64,000 bases of DNA from Roseateles terrae (GTDB taxonomy: Bacteria > Pseudomonadota > Gammaproteobacteria > Burkholderiales > Burkholderiaceae_C), in contig NZ_JACHXO010000007.1 in the NCBI RefSeq assembly GCF_014192155.1, forward strand, positions 279,959 through 343,958, written 5' to 3'. Every line of letters begins with the position of its first letter. Positions within the stretch are counted from its first letter, which is position 1. The position numbers and the translations under genes are program-made. Shown in pieces: positions 1 through 8,019 of this stretch. A model generated the notes under the pieces. The model saw only the letters and a program-made list of their open reading frames with translations. It had not been told where the DNA came from and ran no database searches.

Positions 1-1
1 G

Positions 2-229
2 GCGGCGGCCCTGCTACCCATCGCCCTGCTGGTGGGCGGTCTGCTGCTGATCCAGCACAGCCAGTGGTATGAGCAGATCCGCAGTGCGGCCGAGCTGGAC
101 ACTGACCTGCTGTCCAAGCCGCTGCCCCCGGCGGCTTACAGCGATCCGGGTTTCCGTGAATACCTCAACGAAAACCAGGCGGATCCCAACAATCCGAGCG
201 ACCCCAACGCCGAAGAGACCAAAGAGTGA
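2..229 (+). CDS. DUF3619 family protein, 3' part
   Basis: This is the C-terminal 75 residues of a gene that begins before the window. The fragment opens with a hydrophobic stretch rich in Ala and Leu (one membrane segment). A short soluble tail follows, containing SQWYEQIRSAAELDTDLL and a conserved-looking LPPAAYSDPGFREYL. I recognise this as the DUF3619 family, a single-pass membrane protein that in Burkholderiales usually sits between a sigma factor gene and a DUF3106 gene. Function is unknown. Its stop overlaps the GTG start of the next gene (GTGA), so the two are probably translationally coupled. Confidence 0.7.
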   Translation, partial: AAALLPIALLVGGLLLIQHSQWYEQIRSAAELDTDLLSKPLPPAAYSDPGFREYLNENQADPNNPSDPNAEETKE

Positions 230-1152
230 GGGCGCTTCCCCTGGATCTGGCGCCGCTGGCGCTGGCCGCGGCGCTGTCGCTGTCCGCGCTGACGCTGGCA
301 GGTGCTGCCCAGGCGCAGACCCCGCCGGCAATGGCCGCCTCCGGGGCGGCTGAGTTGGCCCCCCTGGGTACCACGTCCGCGCCTGCGGCTGCATCGGCGC
401 CCGCTCGTGCGGCCAGTCAAACCTTGAAGGCCGCCAGCAGCAGCGCCGGCGTGACCGCCGGCAGCTCCAGCCTCCTGAGCCCCAGCTGGGCCTCGCTGAC
501 ATCCGCGCAGAAAGAGTGCCTGGCACCGCTGCAGCCGGAGTGGGACCGCCTGGACAGCGCGCTCAAGGGCAAATGGCTGGAAATCGCCGCGCGTTATCCC
601 AAGCTGTCCCCCGAACATCAGCAGCGCCTGCGTGAGCGCATGGTGGCCTGGACCCGCATGAGCCCGGCCGAGCGCCAAAAAGCCCGGATCGGCTATCAGT
701 ACGCGGGCGACTTGCGGTCTGAAGAACAGGCCTCGCGCCTGCAGGCCAAGTGGGAGGCCTATCAGGCCCTCTCCCCCGAGACCCGTCAGCGTCTGGCGGA
801 GCGTGCGGCTGAGAAGGCATCGGAACAGCGCCCCGGCAAGGACGGCGCTCGCAAGGCGGAGGCTCATCCAGGCAACCTGTCCGCCCTGATTGCGCCCGCG
901 ACCGGCGCCGGCCTGCCGCCGCCGCTCACGCTGAGCAACAGCGGCCCCACCGTCATGCTGGCGCGACCTGGCACCAGCACGGTGCTGCTGACCCAGCGCC
1001 TGCAGTCGCCGCTGCCCGGCATCCGCGGACGAAGCGATGAGGGGGCCGGCTCGGTGCGCCCGCTGCGCTCGCCGCGCGAAGGACATCTGAATCCGCAAAC
1101 CTTGCTGCCGCAGCCCGCGCGCAGCAGCGAAGCGGGCGACGCCAGCCGCTAA
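226..1152 (+). CDS. DUF3106 domain protein, secreted
   Basis: This 308-residue protein starts at a GTG that overlaps the previous stop. Residues 1-30 form a signal peptide ending AQA before Gln31, so the product should be periplasmic. A low-complexity Ala/Pro/Ser linker follows. The DUF3106 core lies around residues 85-175 and is rich in Trp, Leu and charged residues; it contains the repeated pattern of 'W..L...Q...L' and 'MSPAERQKAR'. The last 100 residues are Pro/Gly-rich. DUF3106 proteins have no established biochemical role. The position behind DUF3619 and ahead of an RDD gene is the usual Burkholderiales order, suggesting an envelope function linked to an upstream sigma factor outside the window. 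Confidence 0.8.
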   Translation: MRALPLDLAPLALAAALSLSALTLAGAAQAQTPPAMAASGAAELAPLGTTSAPAAASAPARAASQTLKAASSSAGVTAGSSSLLSPSWASLTSAQKECLAPLQPEWDRLDSALKGKWLEIAARYPKLSPEHQQRLRERMVAWTRMSPAERQKARIGYQYAGDLRSEEQASRLQAKWEAYQALSPETRQRLAERAAEKASEQRPGKDGARKAEAHPGNLSALIAPATGAGLPPPLTLSNSGPTVMLARPGTSTVLLTQRLQSPLPGIRGRSDEGAGSVRPLRSPREGHLNPQTLLPQPARSSEAGDASR

Positions 1153-1161
1153 ACTGGCCGG

Positions 1162-1707
1162 ATGACGCAGCCGCAAGACTCCGCTCCGCCCAGCCTGAGG
1201 CGGCGAATGGCCGCCTTCCTCTATGAAGGCGTGCTGCTGTTTGGGGTCGTGGTGCTCACGGCGCTCATCTATTCCCCCCTGACCAATCAGCGCCATGCCC
1301 TCAAGGGGCAGCACGGGCTGCAAGCGGCCTGCTTCGTGGTCATCGGGCTGTATTTCATCTGGTTCTGGTGCCGCGGCGGTCAGACGCTGGCGCAGAAGAC
1401 CTGGCATCTGCGGCTGGTGGACCTGAACGGCGCGCCGGTCAGTCCGATGCGCGCGGTGATGCGTTACCTGCTGGCCTGGCTGTGGTTCCTGCCGGCGTTG
1501 CTCACCACTGGCGTGATGGGCTGGACGCACAGCGCCGGTGCCATCTGGACCGCGCTTCTCGGCAACATCCTGGCCTGCCTGCTCATCGCCCGGCTGCATC
1601 CGCGCCGGCAGTTCCTGCATGACGTGCTGGCCGGCACGCAGATCATCACCCAACGACCGGTGCCCAAGCAAAAGCCGGGGGCCACCCCGGTCGGCGACCC
1701 GTCCTGA
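1162..1707 (+). CDS. RDD family integral membrane protein
   Basis: This 181-residue protein has three to four predicted membrane segments, at about residues 20-40, 55-75 and 95-145. The RDD family is recognisable from the Arg-rich start (RRRMAAFLYEG) and the central QTLAQKTWHLRLVDLNG segment, which carries a conserved Asp. The first Asp of the family motif appears to be Glu here. RDD proteins are small inner-membrane proteins of uncertain function; transport has been suggested for some. It begins 9 nt after the DUF3106 gene and is probably in the same operon. Confidence 0.85.
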   Translation: MTQPQDSAPPSLRRRMAAFLYEGVLLFGVVVLTALIYSPLTNQRHALKGQHGLQAACFVVIGLYFIWFWCRGGQTLAQKTWHLRLVDLNGAPVSPMRAVMRYLLAWLWFLPALLTTGVMGWTHSAGAIWTALLGNILACLLIARLHPRRQFLHDVLAGTQIITQRPVPKQKPGATPVGDPS

Positions 1708-1724
1708 CCCCTTCCCCGACCGAC

Positions 1725-2123
1725 ATGAGCAATCCTCACAAAGGCCGTACCGGCCTGGACCGCATCCTGCATGCGGCTGGTTATTCCTGGGCCGGCCTGC
1801 GCGCGGCTTACCTGGGCGAAAGCGCCTTCCGGCAGGAAATCTGGCTGACGATCGTGGCCACGCCGCTGGCCTTCTGGCTGGGACGGGACTGGGTGCAGGT
1901 GGCCCTGCTGCTGGGGTCGCTGGTGCTGGTGCTGATTGTGGAGCTGCTCAATTCAGCAGTGGAAGCGGCCATCGACCGCGTCTCCTTCGAGCTGCATGAG
2001 CTGTCCAAGCGCGCCAAGGACATTGCCAGCGCGGCGGTGCTGCTGGCCCTGCTGCTGTGTGGCGGCATCTGGGTGGCCGCGGTGTGGCAACACCTGGCGC
2101 CGCTGGTGCGGGCGCAGGTGTAA
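1725..2123 (+). CDS. dgkA: diacylglycerol kinase, prokaryotic type
   Basis: This 132-residue membrane protein matches the small prokaryotic diacylglycerol kinase, which phosphorylates diacylglycerol to phosphatidate at the inner membrane using ATP and so recycles the by-product of periplasmic glucan or envelope modification. The family signature is visible as ELLNSAVEAAID around residues 72-83, with the downstream HELSKRAKDIASAAV segment. Three hydrophobic segments follow the family layout. It begins 17 nt after the RDD gene, so it is probably the last gene of this envelope operon. Length is typical (about 120-130 residues). Confidence 0.92.
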   Translation: MSNPHKGRTGLDRILHAAGYSWAGLRAAYLGESAFRQEIWLTIVATPLAFWLGRDWVQVALLLGSLVLVLIVELLNSAVEAAIDRVSFELHELSKRAKDIASAAVLLALLLCGGIWVAAVWQHLAPLVRAQV

Positions 2124-2160
2124 GCGCGGCGCTGTGATCGCGGCGCTGTGATCGCGGCGA

Positions 2161-2535
<375 letters not shown>

Positions 2536-2608
2536 TTAAGCACGGAACCCCGGCGAAACCATCCCCCGTCTGCCGTGCGGGGGCGGCACACCGAAAGGCC
2601 ACCCGGCT

Positions 2609-4672
2609 TCAGTCAGGAATCCGGTCGAGATCGGCCAGCCAGACGCTGGCTTCCGAATCGCTGGGCGCCCGCCAGTCCCCGCGCGGCGACAGCGAGCCGC
2701 CGCTACCGACCTTCGGTGCATTGGGCACGCAGCTTCGCTTGAACTGGCTGCCTTTGAAGAAGCGCTGCACAAAGATGCGCAGCACCCGCTTGATCTCCGC
2801 CAGGGAATATTCATTGCGCCGGACATGCTCACCGTCCGGCCAGTCGCCCATTTCGCGGTCGCCCCAGGCATGGCGGGCCAGGAAGGCGATCTTGGCGGGC
2901 GAGCAGCCCTGGCGGATGGTGTAGAAAAGATTGAAGTCCTGCAGCTCGTAGGGGCCGATGGCCGATTCGGTGCTTTGCAGACCGCTGGTACTCTTGCCGT
3001 CTTGCGGCACCAGTTCGGGGCTGATTTCGGTGCCCAGGATGTCCAGCAGCACCGTTTTGCCCTGGGCGCCGAGCTGCTCCGTCTCCGCCACCCAGCGCAC
3101 CAGATACTGGATCAATGTCTTGGGCACCGACGCATTCACGTTGTAGTGGGACATGTGGTCCCCTACCCCGTAGGTGCACCAGCCCAGGGCCAGCTCACTC
3201 AGGTCACCGGTGCCCAGCACCAGCGCGCCGGTGTGGTTGGCCAATCGGAACAGATGGCTGGTGCGCTCGCCGGCCTGCACATTCTCGAAGGTCACGTCAT
3301 AAACCGCCTCCCCCTTGGCATAGGGGTGACCGAGATCCGCCAGCATCTGGGTGCAGCTCGGGCGGATGTCGATTTCGCGGGCTTCGCAGCCCATGGCGGC
3401 CATCAGGCGCATGGCCTGGTCGCGGGTGCGAGTGCTGGTGGCAAAGCCGGGCATGGTCACGCCCAGGATGTTGGTGCGAGGCCAACCCATCAGGTCCATG
3501 GCACGGGCTGCCACCAGCAGCGCATGGGTGGAGTCCAGCCCGCCGGAGATCCCCAGCACCAGCTTGTGGATGCCGCTGGACACCAGCCGCTGCACCAGCG
3601 CCTGCACCTGGATGTTGAAGACCTCGTTGCAGCGTTCGTCGCGGCGGGTGCGGTCGGACGGCACATAGGGGAATCGCTCGATGCGACGGCGCAGCGGCAA
3701 GGGCTCCGACAGGTCCAGGCCCAGTGCGGTCCGCACCGTGCGGAATTCCTTCAGCAGCGGCGCGTGATGGCGGACGGAATCGCCAAAGCTGGTCTGCCGC
3801 ATGCGTTCGCGGGAGAGGCGCTCCAGGTCGACATCGGCGGTCAGCAATTGGGCGCGGCGCACGAAGCGTTCGGCTTCGCTCAGCAGGCTGCCGTTTTCGT
3901 AGATCAGGGCCTGGCCGTCCCAGGCCAGATCGGTGCTGGACTCGCCGGCCCCGGCCGAGGTGTAGACATAGGCCGCGAGGCAGCGGGCCGATTGCTGCGA
4001 CACCAGCTGATGGCGATACCCGGCCTTGCCCACCGTCACATTCGAGGCCGAGAGGTTCACCAGCACGGTGGCGCCAGCCATGGCGGCGTAGGAAGACGGC
4101 GGGATGGGTGTCCACACGTCCTCGCAGATTTCCACATGCACCCGCAGCAATGGCAGGTCCTGCGCCTGCACCACCAACCGCGTGCCGAACGGCACCTGCT
4201 GGCCGAGCAGCTCGATCTCGGTGCTCAGCGCTTCGTCGGCGGCGTTGAACTGGCGGGCTTCATAGAACTCGCCGTAGTTGGGCAGATAGGTCTTGGGCCA
4301 GACGGCCAGCAGACGGCCGCGATGCAGGGCGACGGCGCAGTTGAACAGGCGGTGTTCCACCCGCAGGGGCACCCCGACGATGGCGATGGTGGGCAAATCC
4401 CGCGAGACGGCCAGCAGATGCGCCAGGGCGGCCTCGCAGCCATCGAGCAGGGCGCGCTGATGGAAGAGGTCGTCGCTGGTGTAGGCGGCCAGGCCCAGTT
4501 CGGGGAAGGCCACCAGGGCGGCGCCTTCCTGCGCGGCCTGGATCAGGAGCTGGGCCGTCTGCTCGGCGTTGTAGGCCGGGTCTGCCACGCGGCAGACGGG
4601 GACCCCTACGGCGAGCCGGGCGAAATCGTGCAGGTAGAGGTTGTCGAAACTGGAAGAAGACGTCGCTTGCAT
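2609..4672 (-). CDS. nadE: glutamine-dependent NAD(+) synthetase
   Basis: This 687-residue two-domain enzyme converts nicotinic acid adenine dinucleotide to NAD with glutamine as ammonia donor. The N-terminal nitrilase-fold glutaminase (about residues 20-300) shows the catalytic triad as Glu58 (FPELG), Lys127 ([11 protein letters not shown]) and Cys183 (EICEDVW). The C-terminal synthetase (about 345-650) has the PP-loop SGGLDS at 376-381. Length fits the long, Mycobacterium-like class. A weak AGGA lies upstream of the ATG. It is followed by the PII gene and divergent from a GNAT-type gene. Confidence 0.95.
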   Translation of the reverse strand: MQATSSSSFDNLYLHDFARLAVGVPVCRVADPAYNAEQTAQLLIQAAQEGAALVAFPELGLAAYTSDDLFHQRALLDGCEAALAHLLAVSRDLPTIAIVGVPLRVEHRLFNCAVALHRGRLLAVWPKTYLPNYGEFYEARQFNAADEALSTEIELLGQQVPFGTRLVVQAQDLPLLRVHVEICEDVWTPIPPSSYAAMAGATVLVNLSASNVTVGKAGYRHQLVSQQSARCLAAYVYTSAGAGESSTDLAWDGQALIYENGSLLSEAERFVRRAQLLTADVDLERLSRERMRQTSFGDSVRHHAPLLKEFRTVRTALGLDLSEPLPLRRRIERFPYVPSDRTRRDERCNEVFNIQVQALVQRLVSSGIHKLVLGISGGLDSTHALLVAARAMDLMGWPRTNILGVTMPGFATSTRTRDQAMRLMAAMGCEAREIDIRPSCTQMLADLGHPYAKGEAVYDVTFENVQAGERTSHLFRLANHTGALVLGTGDLSELALGWCTYGVGDHMSHYNVNASVPKTLIQYLVRWVAETEQLGAQGKTVLLDILGTEISPELVPQDGKSTSGLQSTESAIGPYELQDFNLFYTIRQGCSPAKIAFLARHAWGDREMGDWPDGEHVRRNEYSLAEIKRVLRIFVQRFFKGSQFKRSCVPNAPKVGSGGSLSPRGDWRAPSDSEASVWLADLDRIPD

Positions 4673-4744
4673 GATTCACATCCTGCCATCAAAGCGCGGG
4701 GTTTTGGGTTGGCCCTAAGATTTCCGGACACTCACCTTGGCTGC

Positions 4745-5926
4745 ATGACCACCACCTCCACCGCCGCTCCCCTGATCCGCGTCGATGACGACCTGTCCGC
4801 GCTGCCGCAGGAGGCCTGGAACGGCCTGCTGGCGTCTTCGCCGCTGCCCTCCCCGTTCATGCGTCTGGAATATCTGCGGGCGATGCAGGCGTCCGGGTCG
4901 GCAGTCGCCAAAACGGGGTGGCAAGCCCAGTTCCTGAGCGTGTGGGAAGGCGAGGAGCTGCTCGCGGCCTGCCCGGCCTACCTGAAGAGCCACTCCTACG
5001 GCGAATATGTGTTCGATTGGGCCTGGGCGGATGCCTACCAGCGGCATGGCCTGGACTACTACCCCAAGCTGCTGGTGGCGGTGCCTTTCACGCCGGTGCC
5101 CGGCAGCCGGTTGCTGGCGCGGAATGACGAGGCGCGGGCATGGCTGGTGAAGGGGCTGCGCGCGCTGACGCAGCGGCTGGAGCTCTCATCGGTGCATGTG
5201 CTGTTCGGCGACCCGAAGGATCAGGCCGCGCTGGCGGAGGACGGCTGGCTGCCGCGCCAGCAGGTGCAGTTCCACTGGACCGGGGACGGCACGCCGCGCA
5301 GCTTTGCCGACTATCTGCAGACGCTGCAGCGGGAGAAGCGCAAGAAGATCCAGCAGGAGCAGCGCAAGGTGGCGGAGGCGGGCATCCGCTTCGAGGCACT
5401 GCGGGGCCGAGCCATCACCCAGGAGGACTGGGACTTCTTCTACGAGTGCTACACGCTGACCTACCTGGCGCATCGCAACAAGCCCTATCTGAAGCGCGAC
5501 TTCTTCGCCCGCATGGCCGCGGACCTGCCGGAGCAGTGGCTGATGTTTGTGGCGCGCGACGAGCAGGGCGAGCGGGTCGCTGCATCACTCGTGGCCATCG
5601 ATGAAGGCCAGCGGGCCGCGTACGGGCGCTACTGGGGCGCGACGCGCTACATCCCGAATCTGCATTTCGATGCGTGTTACTACCAGCCGCTGGCCTGGTG
5701 CCTGGCGAACGGCTGGCAGCGGTTTGAAGGGGGCGCGCAAGGGGAGCACAAGATGGCACGGGGGCTGCTGCCGGTGTCTACCCACTCGTCCCACTGGCTG
5801 GCGCACCCACAGTTCCGCGAGGCGGTGGCGGAGTTTCTGGCGCAGGAGGGCGATGCGATGGGGGAATACATCGACGAGCTGGAGCGGCATCAGCCGTTCA
5901 AGGCGGGTGGCGCTGGGACAGCGTAG
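4745..5926 (+). CDS. GNAT/FemAB-like acetyltransferase (COG3146 type)
   Basis: This 393-residue soluble protein resembles the COG3146/DUF482 family, sometimes named peptidogalycan biosynthesis protein, with a GNAT or FemAB fold. Visible signs are SPFMRLEYLRAMQASG near the N-terminus, a Lys/Gln-rich helix (REKRKKIQQEQRKVAEAGI), then RYWGATRYIPNLHFDACYYQ and a C-terminal EGGAQGEHKMARGL. I set the start at the ATG at 4745; a much longer open frame continues upstream but runs antisense to nadE and is not coding. Substrate is unknown. Confidence 0.8.
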   Translation: MTTTSTAAPLIRVDDDLSALPQEAWNGLLASSPLPSPFMRLEYLRAMQASGSAVAKTGWQAQFLSVWEGEELLAACPAYLKSHSYGEYVFDWAWADAYQRHGLDYYPKLLVAVPFTPVPGSRLLARNDEARAWLVKGLRALTQRLELSSVHVLFGDPKDQAALAEDGWLPRQQVQFHWTGDGTPRSFADYLQTLQREKRKKIQQEQRKVAEAGIRFEALRGRAITQEDWDFFYECYTLTYLAHRNKPYLKRDFFARMAADLPEQWLMFVARDEQGERVAASLVAIDEGQRAAYGRYWGATRYIPNLHFDACYYQPLAWCLANGWQRFEGGAQGEHKMARGLLPVSTHSSHWLAHPQFREAVAEFLAQEGDAMGEYIDELERHQPFKAGGAGTA

Positions 5927-6077
5927 GGGCCTGGACGAGCCACTTAGCAGTCATTCACTGGCGCTTGCGAGCATGCTGCGGAACTGCAGCATTGCGTAGT
6001 GCGACTACACCGTTCACCGGAGTCCCTGAGGGCTAGGTGAAAGCGGAAGGTTTTGTGCGACCAGCAGGCCAAAGACC

Positions 6078-7379
6078 GTGAGAACGCTCATGAGTTCGAA
6101 GCATCAACCTCACGATCGAGCATCAATGTCCGGGGGCTCGGTCAGCCGGGATAGAACTGGCTCCGGGCGGCCGACATGGATGGCCGAACCGTCGCGTGGT
6201 TGGGCCTGGGTAATCGGTTCACCGGCATTTGCCGCAGTCGTAACGCTTCTGGTGGTGATGGCAGGCGCTGCCGCTTCGCTCTTTACAGAAGGCATCCGGT
6301 CTCACAGTCCCATGCCAATTCCGGATGGCACCAGTGCGCTCGGAGCCTGGTTATTTTGGTCCTTGTCGATCGTCGCCGTGGGAGCGCTTTTGGTGAACCA
6401 GGTGATTCTCAGGCGTACATCCCTCCAGGAACGAGCCGACCTAGATAACTCCTTGAAGAAGCTGGATACGGCTGTGAGGCGCTTGAACACGTTGCCGAAC
6501 GAGGCATTTTTGCCGTCGTTCCAGGACAGCTATGGGGAGGCCTTCGCCGTTGCGGTTTTGGCCATCGCCTCTCCTGAGGTTCGTGCAGCACAAGTTGATG
6601 CGGCGATTCGAGCTGTCTTGGCCGCTTTGGCGGATACGGCCCGAGATTTCGACGGCGGCGAGGACGACGCTGTCTATCGTGCCCATCTCATGTTGTTTCG
6701 TCCCAGGGAGATGCGCAGCCTCGTCAGCGACTCGTTGGGCCTTCCGACAATTTCGTCTCAGCATCTCGAATACGCAGGGGCACTTGAGACGGTCGTCGAA
6801 CTATCGACCAGCCTGACCGCTCGAGGCGAGATTGACGCAGCATTGGTCACGATCCATCTTCCCATTCCTGCGGAGGGCATGGACTACTTCGATGCTGATC
6901 TCGGCCGGACTCGATCCAGCCTCATTCCTGGCGCAGCCACTTCCTATGTCAAGGGCACGTTCGACAGCTTCGCCACGATCGACGACTTCCTGGCACGATT
7001 GAAAGAGTCGTCACTGGACAGAACACACGTGGGTACGATCCAACGTTACTTTGTCGAGGGCACTGGACGCTCGATCAGGAGCTTTGCGACGCTTCCTGTG
7101 ATGGACCTCACGCTGTCCGGGGTAGGGAGCGACGAGGGAGCGTCAGGCCGTGCGGCCCACCCTTTGGCGGTATTAGTTCTGCAAAGCAGCGCCATTGGCC
7201 TACTTGCCGATAATGGTGCAACATTGTTTGCGCCTCTCGCAGGGCCGTTCCTGAATCTTCTCGCTATGCTCTTACTCCGAAGGGAAGAGTTCGTCGGGAC
7301 CCTGACCGCAACGCCAACAGAAGACCGCCAAACGTCGCAAGGGCCATTGCATCATGAGCAGACTTCTTTCCAAGCTTAA
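6078..7379 (+). CDS. two-TM membrane protein with GAF-like domain, unknown
   Basis: I do not recognise this 433-residue protein by name. Two membrane segments lie at about residues 43-69 and 88-111, followed by a coiled coil (about 113-140) and a soluble region that ends near residue 405. The soluble part looks like a divergent GAF/PAS-type sensor fold: paired helices, then beta strands around DAALVTIHLPIP, IRSFATLPV and HPLAVLVLQSS. No catalytic domain follows, so it may be a membrane-anchored sensor or half of a two-part system. Codon use is visibly less G+C-rich than the neighbours, suggesting transfer. GTG at 6078 is used; ATG at 6090 is an alternative. Confidence 0.55.
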   Translation: MRTLMSSKHQPHDRASMSGGSVSRDRTGSGRPTWMAEPSRGWAWVIGSPAFAAVVTLLVVMAGAAASLFTEGIRSHSPMPIPDGTSALGAWLFWSLSIVAVGALLVNQVILRRTSLQERADLDNSLKKLDTAVRRLNTLPNEAFLPSFQDSYGEAFAVAVLAIASPEVRAAQVDAAIRAVLAALADTARDFDGGEDDAVYRAHLMLFRPREMRSLVSDSLGLPTISSQHLEYAGALETVVELSTSLTARGEIDAALVTIHLPIPAEGMDYFDADLGRTRSSLIPGAATSYVKGTFDSFATIDDFLARLKESSLDRTHVGTIQRYFVEGTGRSIRSFATLPVMDLTLSGVGSDEGASGRAAHPLAVLVLQSSAIGLLADNGATLFAPLAGPFLNLLAMLLLRREEFVGTLTATPTEDRQTSQGPLHHEQTSFQA

Positions 7380-7575
7380 GGGCAATATGAGCCTTGATGA
7401 GGCGATCGCCGCTCGCGTCCGCAACATCACCGAGATCGGGCAGAGAAGCTCAAGCTATGTACTCTCGACGGTGCACGATCGCGGCTTCAGCCAGACCGAG
7501 CTGCATCCGGCTAAACGGCCATCGTCCGAAGCGACGCGCGTCGCCGTGAGCGGGTCGAACGCCAAGCGGAAGTAG
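7354..7575 (+). CDS. small protein of unknown function
   Basis: This 73-residue Ser/Arg-rich protein overlaps the end of the preceding sensor-like gene by 26 nt and ends shortly before a strong terminator. It contains SLDEAIAARVRNITEIGQRSSS and a basic C-terminal tail. No family is recognised. The overlap and shared terminator argue that it is cotranscribed with the two-TM protein and may be its partner. An internal ATG at 7387 is a possible alternative start. Confidence 0.4.
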   Translation: MSRLLSKLKGNMSLDEAIAARVRNITEIGQRSSSYVLSTVHDRGFSQTELHPAKRPSSEATRVAVSGSNAKRK

Positions 7576-7619
7576 TCGGATCCGATCTCAAGCCGGACAT
7601 CAAGCAGCCAATCCGGAAC

Positions 7620-7651
7620 AAAAAAGCCGACATCTTCGTCGGCTTTTTTTT
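7620..7651. terminator. bidirectional intrinsic terminator
   Basis: The hairpin has the stem AGCCGAC/GTCGGCT around the loop ATCTTC, with five A on the left and eight T on the right. It can end transcription from the plus-strand sensor-like genes and, in the other direction, from the small minus-strand gene. Confidence 0.88.
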
Positions 7652-7715
7652 CACCTTAGGCCGTGCGGCCCATGCGGCTGTCAGCGCTGCGGACCGCGGA
7701 CGAACGAAGGCTCGC

Positions 7716-7988
7716 TCAAGCCGCGCGGAACAGTTCCGGAGAAAACGCGTCGAGGTCGTCCAGCACAGGGGCTTGGCGATCGGTACGGCGGGATAGAGGA
7801 TAAACGGTGGCGGCAGCGGGCTTGGCCTGCGCCGCGCCCTGCTTGCGCTGGGCGGCCAGGATGCGGTCGCTCAGCTCCGGCTTTTTCAGCACCTGACGTG
7901 CGAAGTCTGCCGCTTGACGAAGGTCTGCATTCGTCAGCTTGTGCGACTGCAATTGCAGTAACCCGCCCGTAGTTCGAACAAATGCCAT
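7716..7988 (-). CDS. small protein of unknown function
   Basis: This 90-residue protein is not recognised. The chosen ATG (7988) is preceded by CGGAG seven nt upstream; a TTG start at 8009 would add seven residues but overlaps that ribosome site. The N-terminal half is helical and polar (LTNADLRQAADFARQVLKK). The C-terminal half is Ala/Gln-rich and ends LDAFSPELFRAA. It lies 31 nt downstream of the metallophosphoesterase gene on the same strand, so the two may be cotranscribed. Confidence 0.5.
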   Translation of the reverse strand: MAFVRTTGGLLQLQSHKLTNADLRQAADFARQVLKKPELSDRILAAQRKQGAAQAKPAAATVYPLSRRTDRQAPVLDDLDAFSPELFRAA

Positions 7989-8019
7989 ATGCGCTCCGAA
8001 AGTGTTCAAAGTTTAGCAG

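Noticed and set aside
2825..4744. Open frame on the plus strand continuing into the GNAT-type gene
   Set aside because: It runs antisense to nadE, which has intact motifs throughout. The gene starts at the ATG at 4745.
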